24,410 bases of DNA from Enterenecus faecium (GTDB taxonomy: Bacteria > Bacillota > Clostridia > Oscillospirales > Oscillospiraceae). The DNA lies in assembly GCA_018713215.1 (NCBI GenBank), contig DVFO01000021.1, forward strand, positions 1 through 24,410, read 5' to 3'. Under the pieces are notes generated by a model. That model ran no database searches, had not been told where the DNA came from, and worked only from the letters and a program-made list of their open reading frames with translations. Below are positions 8,538 through 13,901 of this stretch, piece after piece (the stretch's first letter is position 1; every line of letters begins with the position of its first letter). Both the position numbers and the translations under genes were made by a program.

Positions 8538-9062
8538 TCACTTGAAGATAAACCTCTTTGCAGCAAAGCGCAGGGGCTTGTCATCGGGGATGTTCTTGCG
8601 TTTCGTCGGCTCCTTCAACTCCGCCTGGGTGCCATCGTCCTCGATCCAGATTTCGGCGTCATCTTTCAGCATATCCATGCCATCGGCACTGTCCAGAATT
8701 TCCATTGCCCATACCACTCTTTGAGGTCCATCCTCATAGGGGTCGAGGCCACAGATCAAAACCCCTTCGGATACATCAACCTTATTGGCTACCACATCCA
8801 ACCGCTTTCGACCCTCGCAGCATTTGGTATGTAGGTGCAAATGCCCACCCTCCAACGCCTGGGAGGTCTTGTTCTTTTCCCGATTCCCATCTGTGACGCT
8901 CTCATCATGGAGATAAGCTTCCGTCACCTTGATCCGACCTTTGATGATAAACGCTTCCCCATTTTCGTCATAGGTCAGGTGACACAAATTTTTCCCAATG
9001 AGATCCTTAGCCAATTCTTCAGCAGATCTCGTGAAAAATTCTCTTTTCTTAATCTTTCCCAT
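8538..9062 (-). CDS. Divergent alkyladenine (3-methyladenine) DNA glycosylase-like protein, retron-linked
   Basis: 174 residues, somewhat shorter than bacterial AAG/MPG proteins. The N-terminus EFFTRSAEELAKDLIGKNL matches the AAG opening (FF.R....A.DLLGK.L). GRIKVTEAYL (42-51) matches GRIVETEAYL and keeps the catalytic Glu (E48, human E125) and Tyr (Y50, human Y127). VLICGLDPYEDG matches VLLRALEP, and the C-terminal PLRFAAKRFIFK matches the family ending. Differences: no NGPGKL segment, the intercalating-tyrosine region reads HLHLHTKCCEG, and the arginine of LLRA is replaced. It may thus bind or cut an unusual base, or have lost activity. The ATG at 9062 follows AAAAGGAG (10 bases); the frame is open to 9083. 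Its start overlaps the RT stop by 14 bases, so the two genes are translationally coupled. Confidence 0.7.
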   Translation of the reverse strand: MGKIKKREFFTRSAEELAKDLIGKNLCHLTYDENGEAFIIKGRIKVTEAYLHDESVTDGNREKNKTSQALEGGHLHLHTKCCEGRKRLDVVANKVDVSEGVLICGLDPYEDGPQRVVWAMEILDSADGMDMLKDDAEIWIEDDGTQAELKEPTKRKNIPDDKPLRFAAKRFIFK

Positions 9063-10134
9063 GGCATTGTGGCTCCTTTTCATATAAATTTTTTCTCAAC
9101 GCATCCCTTGCGTGTTGAAACCAACCATTTTCCGGCTCCACTTGAAGGACAAATCCCACCTGACCCAGCAGGTGATTCCGATATCTCTCCACATCTGGCG
9201 TATCACCTGTGAAGAACTCCCTTCTTTGGGTGTGCCTCAGATTGTCCGCCAAACCAAACTTTTGGGCGTAATACAGCTCCTGGCGAAGTCGACGTTTGTA
9301 CACCCTGGACACCGACACGGTTTCATTGACGGTAAGTCCGGTGACACACTGCCGGGAAGCACGGGTAACAAAACAGGTTTTGTCCTCGTGGAGGGAAAAC
9401 CCCATATGCTCCAACATGATTTGTACCTTCTGGTAGACTATGTACAGGGGACGGTCTGCGGAAAAGGTCATGTCATCGCAATAACGGGTATAGGCAATGG
9501 CATGCTTCTGGCACCAATCTCCCAGGTATACATCAAAGGATTTCATCACCAAATTGGAAAGGGCCGGAGATGTGGGTGCGCCTTGGGGCAAAGCTCCCTG
9601 CCAACAACACAGACGTGTGAGCAACACCCCCACCTGCTTAGGAAAATAGGGGCTGCAAAAGGCACTGCGGTACACCTGCGCAAATTGGATACTGCCAAAA
9701 AAGTCGGTGATATCCAACTTTAATAGGTACTTTTTCCCCACATGAGGTGCCGCATTGTCCACCAGAGTTCTCCGGCGGATGTACGCCGCGGCATGCGGGG
9801 AGGGCAAAAAGTGCATCAGGATGTTTCGTTGAATTTGACGCTGCACCGCCTTCAATGCTCCATCCGGAACATGGAGCACTCGCATTTTTCCGTTCTTTTG
9901 GACTATTTTCACCTGGTCATAATGCTCATCCACTTGCTTTACTAGATCGAACAGCCGTTTGCGGTTCATCTGTAAGAACGCAGCCAGCTGGTGAGTGTCA
10001 TAGAGAAATGGTAGGCCACGGTGTTCGGCTTGGAACGCCAGCACCATTTGAGTGGCTGTGTGCTCCCCAAACTTAGCAACAAACGGTCTATCCCATTCAT
10101 GAAAATAAATGGTGCCATTCTCTCGGATATACAT
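9049..10134 (-). CDS. Retron-type reverse transcriptase
   Basis: 361 residues. RT landmarks: DITDFF (141-146, motif A), LPQGAPTSPALSNL (from 182, motif B), YCDD (218-221, catalytic motif C, normally YADD). Two signatures that set retron RTs apart from other bacterial RTs are also present: region X NAAPH (127-131) and region Y VTG (264-266, in CVTGLTVN). Retron RTs copy part of an adjacent structured RNA into msDNA joined to that RNA by a 2',5' bond. An msr-msd-like RNA lies directly upstream. The ATG at 10134 is chosen because GGTGGGG lies just upstream; in-frame GTG codons at 10146 and 10149 are alternatives. No maturase or endonuclease domain is seen, which argues against a group II intron. 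RT, glycosylase-like and deiminase genes follow each other closely. Confidence 0.93.
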   Translation of the reverse strand: MYIRENGTIYFHEWDRPFVAKFGEHTATQMVLAFQAEHRGLPFLYDTHQLAAFLQMNRKRLFDLVKQVDEHYDQVKIVQKNGKMRVLHVPDGALKAVQRQIQRNILMHFLPSPHAAAYIRRRTLVDNAAPHVGKKYLLKLDITDFFGSIQFAQVYRSAFCSPYFPKQVGVLLTRLCCWQGALPQGAPTSPALSNLVMKSFDVYLGDWCQKHAIAYTRYCDDMTFSADRPLYIVYQKVQIMLEHMGFSLHEDKTCFVTRASRQCVTGLTVNETVSVSRVYKRRLRQELYYAQKFGLADNLRHTQRREFFTGDTPDVERYRNHLLGQVGFVLQVEPENGWFQHARDALRKNLYEKEPQCHGKD

Positions 10135-10160
10135 ACATTTCCCCACCACTCACAAACCAT

Positions 10161-10174
10161 GATTCCTTGCGGTA
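10161..10174 (-). repeat. Retron inverted repeat a2
   Basis: Minus-strand TACCGCAAGGAATC. It pairs with a1 at 10290-10303, with one G-A mismatch and one G-U pair. It lies 27 bases before the chosen RT start codon. Confidence 0.75.
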
Positions 10175-10289
10175 CCAAAATACTTGAATATCCATTCAAG
10201 CCACCGACTTTGCCCAGTCAAAGTCGAACACTGCATCGAAACCCCAGACGGCGACTCGCCGCCCCTTGAACCTTTCGTTCCCTGTACTC

Positions 10290-10303
10290 TACCGCAAAGC
10301 ATC
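10290..10303 (-). repeat. Retron inverted repeat a1
   Basis: Minus-strand GATGCTTTGCGGTA, complementary to a2. In retrons, a1:a2 pairing primes reverse transcription from the branching guanosine just after a1. Part of a1 could also pair locally (AAGCA with TGCTT, around 10308-10296), a competing fold. Confidence 0.75.
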
Positions 10304-10317
10304 CTGCTTGTAGGTTT

Positions 10318-10346
10318 ATTCTACCACTGCCCCCCAAGTCCAGCAA
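10318..10346 (-). promoter_or_regulatory. Sigma-A-type promoter for the retron RNA and operon
   Basis: Minus strand: -35 TTGCTG (10346-10341), 17-base spacer, -10 TAGAAT (10323-10318). Predicted transcription start is near 10311, about 8 bases before a1, as expected for a retron RNA. Confidence 0.7.
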
Positions 10347-10353
10347 CACAAAG

Positions 10354-10518
10354 TTAATCCCAGACCCGCAGAAGAAGGGCGGGACCGCTGTCGCGGGTCT
10401 CCCGGTCTCCCACCAAAATGCGATACTCCTGATAGGGCAGTATCTGCACCACCTCCACCGCCTCTCGTTTTCTCAACTCTTCCACCAGCTCCTGAGTGGA
10501 CACCTTGGATAAATCCAT
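10354..10518 (-). CDS. Small protein, BC1881-like (phage/mobile-element associated)
   Basis: 54 residues from the ATG at 10518: MDLSKVSTQELVEELRKREA, then VEVVQILPYQEYRILV and GPALLLRVWD. The pattern STxELVEELxKREGV...PY...GPA.LLV.D resembles the small BC1881-type proteins often seen in Firmicute prophages and mobile elements; I recognise this from memory only and cannot confirm it. Function unknown; no catalytic motif or membrane segment is visible. AAGGGA lies 9 bases before the ATG, inside the 23-base gap after the Sel1 gene. The frame is open further upstream (ATG at 10602), which would overlap the Sel1 gene. The stop lies 8 bases before the retron -35 box with no terminator between. Confidence 0.6.
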   Translation of the reverse strand: MDLSKVSTQELVEELRKREAVEVVQILPYQEYRILVGDRETRDSGPALLLRVWD

Positions 10519-10541
10519 GTAGCTCATTCCCTTCTTTTCAT

Positions 10542-11231
10542 TTACCAGCCCAATCGCCGTTTTCTCCACTTGATAAGTATCTGTGCATATTTGCGGTGCC
10601 ATTTTGCCGCCTCTTTGTACTCTTTTCTCTCTTCCATGCACGTCGCATAATGAGCGATTCCCGCTTCACACCCCTGTTGAGCGGATTTCCAGAGCCAGTA
10701 CACCGCCTGTTCCATGTCCGGCTCCACTCCTTGTCCATACCGATACCGATGTCCAAGTCGATTCTGGGCCTCCGCATCCCCATTCTCAGCCTCCTCTAGA
10801 TCTCTCTGCAAGGAATCCTCCCATGGACTACCTTGGGCCTCCAGCACTTCGTCCACGCTCTGGGCATATGCCTCATATTCCATATATCGCTGTACCATAG
10901 CGTCCTCAATGCGGTCCATGGGCGCCGGATGTTCCATTAAATCGTCGGATACACCCCGCTGGGCTGCTTTGTACCATCGGACGGCCTGACGATAGTTCTT
11001 TCTCGTCCCTTTCCCATCCTCGTAGCATTTTCCTAGGAAAAAGCAGGCATCTGTAAATCCCTGAGCGGCTGACTTTTTGTACCACTCAAACGCCTTCTTC
11101 TCTGCCTCCACATCGGAGGAAGCCGCATACAACGTGGCCAACCGATACTGCGCCCTGGGGTCATTCTTTCGGTTGGCATCCTGCCACAACTCCACCCAAT
11201 CTTGAACCTGCTGAGAAATCTCCACATCCAT
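10542..11231 (-). CDS. Sel1-repeat (TPR-like) protein
   Basis: 229 residues built of Sel1-type helical repeats. Clear units are residues about 45-92 (KKAFEWYKKSAAQGFTDACF, LGKCYEDGKGTRKNYRQAVRWYKAA) and about 147-215 (GDAEAQNRLGHRYRYGQGVEPD, EQAVYWLWKSAQQG, EYKEAAKWHRKYAQ), with an acidic helical linker between. Sel1 repeats normally form protein-binding solenoids; no enzyme domain, signal peptide or membrane segment is seen, so a cytoplasmic scaffold or adaptor is the simplest reading. The ATG at 11231 has AGGAG 9 bases upstream. It is divergent from the WYL regulator across 148 bases and is followed by the 54-residue gene and the retron on the same strand. I could not find a convincing promoter for it. 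Partner proteins are unknown. Confidence 0.8.
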   Translation of the reverse strand: MDVEISQQVQDWVELWQDANRKNDPRAQYRLATLYAASSDVEAEKKAFEWYKKSAAQGFTDACFFLGKCYEDGKGTRKNYRQAVRWYKAAQRGVSDDLMEHPAPMDRIEDAMVQRYMEYEAYAQSVDEVLEAQGSPWEDSLQRDLEEAENGDAEAQNRLGHRYRYGQGVEPDMEQAVYWLWKSAQQGCEAGIAHYATCMEERKEYKEAAKWHRKYAQILIKWRKRRLGW

Positions 11232-11292
11232 GACATACCACTCCTATTCCAACGTGTGATGGTTTAAGCTTACGAACAGAATACCTCATACC

Positions 11293-11312
11293 GTGGGGCA
11301 TTTTCTCCCCAC
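11293..11312. promoter_or_regulatory. Inverted repeat between the divergent Sel1 and WYL genes
   Basis: GTGGGG (11293-11298) and CCCCAC (11307-11312) with an 8-base centre, 8 bases before the WYL-gene -35 box. It could be an operator for the WYL regulator or simply chance. No T-tract follows, so it is not a terminator. Confidence 0.3.
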
Positions 11313-11320
11313 CCATCTCC

Positions 11321-11348
11321 TTGTCAAACCTGGCATATGCGCTATAAT
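11321..11348 (+). promoter_or_regulatory. Sigma-A-type promoter for the WYL regulator
   Basis: -35 TTGTCA (11321-11326), 16-base spacer, -10 TATAAT (11343-11348), about 31 bases before the ATG. This is the only plus-strand promoter I can support in the window. Confidence 0.75.
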
Positions 11349-11379
11349 AAACTCATATACCTTGAGAGGTGGGGCTACC

Positions 11380-12465
11380 ATGTACTCCAAGCAGCCGAAA
11401 AAAATGCTGATTCTCAATATTCTGGACATTCTTAAGCGATACACCGATGAAGAGCATCGACTCAGCCAAAAGCAGATTGCCGATATCCTGGAACGGGAAT
11501 ATTCCATGCGTGCCGATCGAAAATCCATTCGGCGCAATCTGCTCAACCTGATGGACTGCGGCTATGACATCGAGTACACCGAAACCGTCCGCATGGTTCC
11601 GGTCACCAATCCTAAAACCGGGCAAACCACCCAGGAAGAGAGCTATCTCTGGTCCGATTTCTACCTAAAACGGGACTTTACCGCCGGAGAACTCCGGCTG
11701 CTCATTGACAGCCTCCTGTTTTCCGGCCACATTCCACACAACCAGTGCAAAGACCTGATTGGCAAACTGGAAGGGTTGTCCAATGTCTACTTTCGCTCCC
11801 GGGTCAAACATATTGCCCGGATGCCCCAGGATGTGGGACATAACAAGCAGCTGTTCTACACCATTGAGCTCTTGGATGAGGCCATCAGCAAGCACCGAAA
11901 GGTCTCCTTCCAGTATACCGAATATGGAACGGATAAAAAAGTACACGTGCGCAAACGTCCCGATGGGTCAGCTCGGGAATATGTCATCAGCCCCTATCAA
12001 ATGGCCGCCAGAGAGGGCAAGTACTACCTCATATGCAATCATGACAAATACGATGACATCTCCAACTACCGTCTGGATCGTATTCTAAACCTGCGCATTC
12101 TGGATGAGGCAGCAAAGCCGTTTTCTCAACTAAAATGGGCCAATGGTGATTCTCTGGATTTGGCCACCTACATGAGACAACACCCCTATATGTATTCCAG
12201 CGAAAACATTCACGCAAGTCTGCGCATAACCAAATCCATGGTCAGCGATGTGATCGACCTGTTCGGCCACCAGGTGGATTTTCACGATGAGACAGACTCC
12301 CATGTCACAATGACCGTTTATGCCAACGAAATGGCCATTGAACACTTTGCCAAAACCTATTCCCCAGATGTAACCGTCTTAAAGCCCCTCCCCCTTGCAC
12401 AGCGTGTGGTGGAAAGTCTGGAACAAGCCCTATCCAACTACCACGCCATTCCCTCCTTCGATTGA
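11380..12465 (+). CDS. WYL-domain transcriptional regulator
   Basis: 361 residues. The N-terminal winged helix-turn-helix (about 1-75) contains RLSQKQIADILEREYSMRADRKSIRRNLLNL. The central WYL fold includes KVSFQYTEYG, YVISPYQMAAREGKYYLICN and ISNYRLDRILNLRIL; the family's Trp-Tyr-Leu triplet reads Tyr-Tyr-Leu. A C-terminal WCX-like extension ends the protein. WYL regulators usually bind a nucleotide or nucleic-acid ligand and often control defence, DNA-damage or mobile-element genes (BrxR and CapW are known examples). The start at 11380 is chosen because GAGAGGTGGGG precedes it; the frame is open to 11293. It is divergent from the Sel1 gene, so autoregulation and control of the island are plausible. 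A bidirectional terminator follows. Confidence 0.88.
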   Translation: MYSKQPKKMLILNILDILKRYTDEEHRLSQKQIADILEREYSMRADRKSIRRNLLNLMDCGYDIEYTETVRMVPVTNPKTGQTTQEESYLWSDFYLKRDFTAGELRLLIDSLLFSGHIPHNQCKDLIGKLEGLSNVYFRSRVKHIARMPQDVGHNKQLFYTIELLDEAISKHRKVSFQYTEYGTDKKVHVRKRPDGSAREYVISPYQMAAREGKYYLICNHDKYDDISNYRLDRILNLRILDEAAKPFSQLKWANGDSLDLATYMRQHPYMYSSENIHASLRITKSMVSDVIDLFGHQVDFHDETDSHVTMTVYANEMAIEHFAKTYSPDVTVLKPLPLAQRVVESLEQALSNYHAIPSFD

Positions 12466-12479
12466 TCACTATAACGAAG

Positions 12480-12517
12480 AAAACCACCCATCCGAGCAAG
12501 GTCAGATGGGTGGTTTT
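12480..12517. terminator. Bidirectional intrinsic terminator between the WYL and GH25 genes
   Basis: Perfect 13-base-pair inverted repeat AAAACCACCCATC (12480-12492) and its complement (12505-12517), with a 12-base loop. A/T-rich arms on both outer sides can serve as U-tracts in either direction, ending the convergent WYL and muramidase transcripts. Confidence 0.85.
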
Positions 12518-12533
12518 GGTTGTTGTACGCATC

Positions 12534-13565
12534 TCAGGACAAGGTCGTCAGCAGTAGATTCAGGTCCACATTCCCCTCAATTCCCGCCACGCTGCCCTGG
12601 TGGCTGTACTGCCACATGGTAAACTGATAGGGGAAGGTGGGGGTGCTCTGGTACTGGGCCAGCCACAGCTGGTACTCAGTGAGCTGGGTCAGGTCAATGC
12701 GGTCCATGAGCCACGTGACATTGCCGTAAATCATGGGCTGATAGCCCGCCTGGGCAATGGTTTGGCAAAAGGCCTGGGTGATTTCCGTGGCGGTCTCCAC
12801 GCTCAAGTCATCGGTGCGGGCCTCGTCATGGGCCACCTGCTCCAGGTCAAATACCACGGGGTAGGTGATGGAGTAGCCCTCCAGGGCGCTGAGCACATAC
12901 TCCGCCTCCTCCACCGCTTCCTCCATAGTGACCGCCTGGGAGAAGAAGTACACTCCCACATCCAGCCCCGCCTGGGTGGCCCCCTGGATATTTTGCTGGA
13001 ACTTGTCGTCCAGCACCAGGTTACCCGTCTCCCCGTAGCCCCGGAAGCCCAGGCGTATCATGGCAAAGGAGATGCCGTCGGCCTTCACCGCCGCCCAGTC
13101 GATGTCCCCGTTGTAGGTGGACACGTCCACCCCTGCCAGGGCCTGGGTGCCGTCTGGGGCCGTGTACTGATACCGTCCGTTCTCCTCGCTCAGCCCGCTC
13201 CAGTCGTAGCTGTGCTGGGCCAAGTCGTCCTTGAGGGGCGAAATGGTGATGCCGTTGGACCCCATGTACACATAGGACTGGGGAAACAGCTTTTGGAGAA
13301 AGGTGGTGGTGAGGCCGTACTGGTAGGCCAGGTCCCGGATGGTGCTCTTGGCCACGGTGTTTTCCAGCAGCCACTCCACCCGGTTGTGGAGCTGATATAC
13401 CTTCCAGCACAGGCCGCCGAAGATGGCCACCGCCACACACAGAGCCATCGCCCATTTCTTCCCCGGCCGTTTCTGCTTCTGTGAGGTTCGCTGAGGTGCC
13501 CGCCTCAGCTGTTCAGAGGTCTCCTCCGCTGTCTCTCTCTCCTGGTCTAACATCTGATGTTCCAA
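12534..13565 (-). CDS. Membrane-anchored GH25 muramidase (lysozyme)
   Basis: 343 residues from a TTG start. Order: basic, glutamine-rich cytoplasmic tail (1-37, ending in KRPGKK), one membrane helix (about 38-56), a linker, then a GH25 domain (about 145-343) with GVDVSTYNGDIDW (D147) and VFDLEQ (D240, E242), the acidic residues expected for muramidase catalysis. It should sit in the membrane with its enzyme outside, cleaving MurNAc-GlcNAc bonds during wall remodelling. The TTG at 13565 is chosen because AAGGAGGG sits 8 bases upstream; the next ATG (13553) is too far from it. A promoter lies at 13588-13616. Sporulation or division could be its setting; the sequence does not decide. A cell-anchored rather than phage-type lysin is favoured because no cell-wall-binding repeats are present. 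Confidence 0.9.
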   Translation of the reverse strand: MEHQMLDQERETAEETSEQLRRAPQRTSQKQKRPGKKWAMALCVAVAIFGGLCWKVYQLHNRVEWLLENTVAKSTIRDLAYQYGLTTTFLQKLFPQSYVYMGSNGITISPLKDDLAQHSYDWSGLSEENGRYQYTAPDGTQALAGVDVSTYNGDIDWAAVKADGISFAMIRLGFRGYGETGNLVLDDKFQQNIQGATQAGLDVGVYFFSQAVTMEEAVEEAEYVLSALEGYSITYPVVFDLEQVAHDEARTDDLSVETATEITQAFCQTIAQAGYQPMIYGNVTWLMDRIDLTQLTEYQLWLAQYQSTPTFPYQFTMWQYSHQGSVAGIEGNVDLNLLLTTLS

Positions 13566-13587
13566 CGGGTATCCCTCCTTTCCACAC

Positions 13588-13616
13588 ATTATATGGATTT
13601 TCGCTGCTGAATGCAA
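13588..13616 (-). promoter_or_regulatory. Sigma-A-type promoter for the GH25 muramidase
   Basis: Minus strand: -35 TTGCAT (13616-13611), 17-base spacer, -10 TATAAT (13593-13588), 22 bases before the TTG start. It directly follows the 13624-13655 terminator. Confidence 0.75.
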
Positions 13617-13618
13617 TG

Positions 13619-13655
13619 AAAAAATCTGCCACAGAGGTTTCCCTCTGTGGCAGAT
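13619..13655 (-). terminator. Intrinsic terminator (minus direction) upstream of the GH25 gene
   Basis: Perfect 14-base-pair stem ATCTGCCACAGAGG (13624-13637) and its complement (13642-13655), 4-base loop, followed on the minus strand by a T-run. It probably ends the guaB transcript or a transcript of the hairpin-rich region, and insulates the GH25 promoter. Confidence 0.85.
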
Positions 13656-13659
13656 GAAG

Positions 13660-13901
13660 ACTGTCAAAAAGCCAACGTCCACACAAGAAGTTCGGACTTG
13701 CTTGCATGGGCCAAAGCCCTCGGCAGAGTTTTCCCGCCCGCTGGCGGGAAAATAAATTGGAATGGCGTTTTTTCCGAGGACATGCGCATCGGGAAAAACA
13801 CTTCTCAGCCCGCCAGTGTGGAATCGGGTCGTCCTTTGACCCGATTATGCATGCAGCGGGCTGCATCCCCTCGAGAAAATGCTCGCATTTTCGAGAAGTA
13901 A
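13660..13901. other. Hairpin-rich intergenic stretch between guaB and the GH25 gene
   Basis: No supportable gene. Four further inverted repeats follow one another: TTTTCCCGCC/GGCGGGAAAA (13729-13752, 10 pairs), AATCGGGTC/GACCCGATT (13822-13846, 9 pairs), ATGCAG/CTGCAT (13851-13866) and an imperfect one, CTCG..AAAATG/CATTTTCGAG (about 13869-13896), beside the guaB stop. None has a convincing U-tract. It could be the guaB 3' UTR, a structured RNA, or a small dispersed repeat; short open frames here look like noise. Confidence 0.5.

Larger units (their letters stand above)
10161..10303 (-). ncRNA. Putative retron msr-msd RNA
   Basis: The 170 bases before the RT gene hold a compact structured RNA of the retron type. 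Its ends are inverted repeats (a1 at 10303-10290, a2 at 10174-10161) that pair over 13 of 14 positions, one a G-U wobble. Between them, in minus-strand order, are hairpins GAAC/GTTC (10280-10268), CGGCG/CGCCG (10261-10249), CGACTTTG/CAAAGTCG (10226-10205, 8 pairs, 6-base loop) and CTTGAAT/ATTCAAG (10200-10183, 7 pairs, 4-base loop). The first guanines after a1 (10289, 10287) are candidates for the branching G. A promoter ends 15 bases before a1. The msr/msd border cannot be fixed by eye; the last two hairpins are the likely msd. Confidence 0.8.

Noticed and set aside
9049..10134. RT as a group II intron maturase or diversity-generating retroelement
   Set aside because: No maturase/HNH domain, no intron RNA domains and no template-repeat pair were seen, whereas the retron-specific NAxxH and VTG motifs and an msr-msd-like RNA are present.
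9966..10199. 77-codon frame overlapping the RT start and a2
   Set aside because: Out of frame with the RT, which has clear motifs; the sequence is better explained by the retron RNA.
13513..13866. Minus-strand 117-codon frame across the hairpin-rich region
   Set aside because: Overlaps the GH25 start, promoter and a terminator; Cys/Arg-rich translation without a family pattern.
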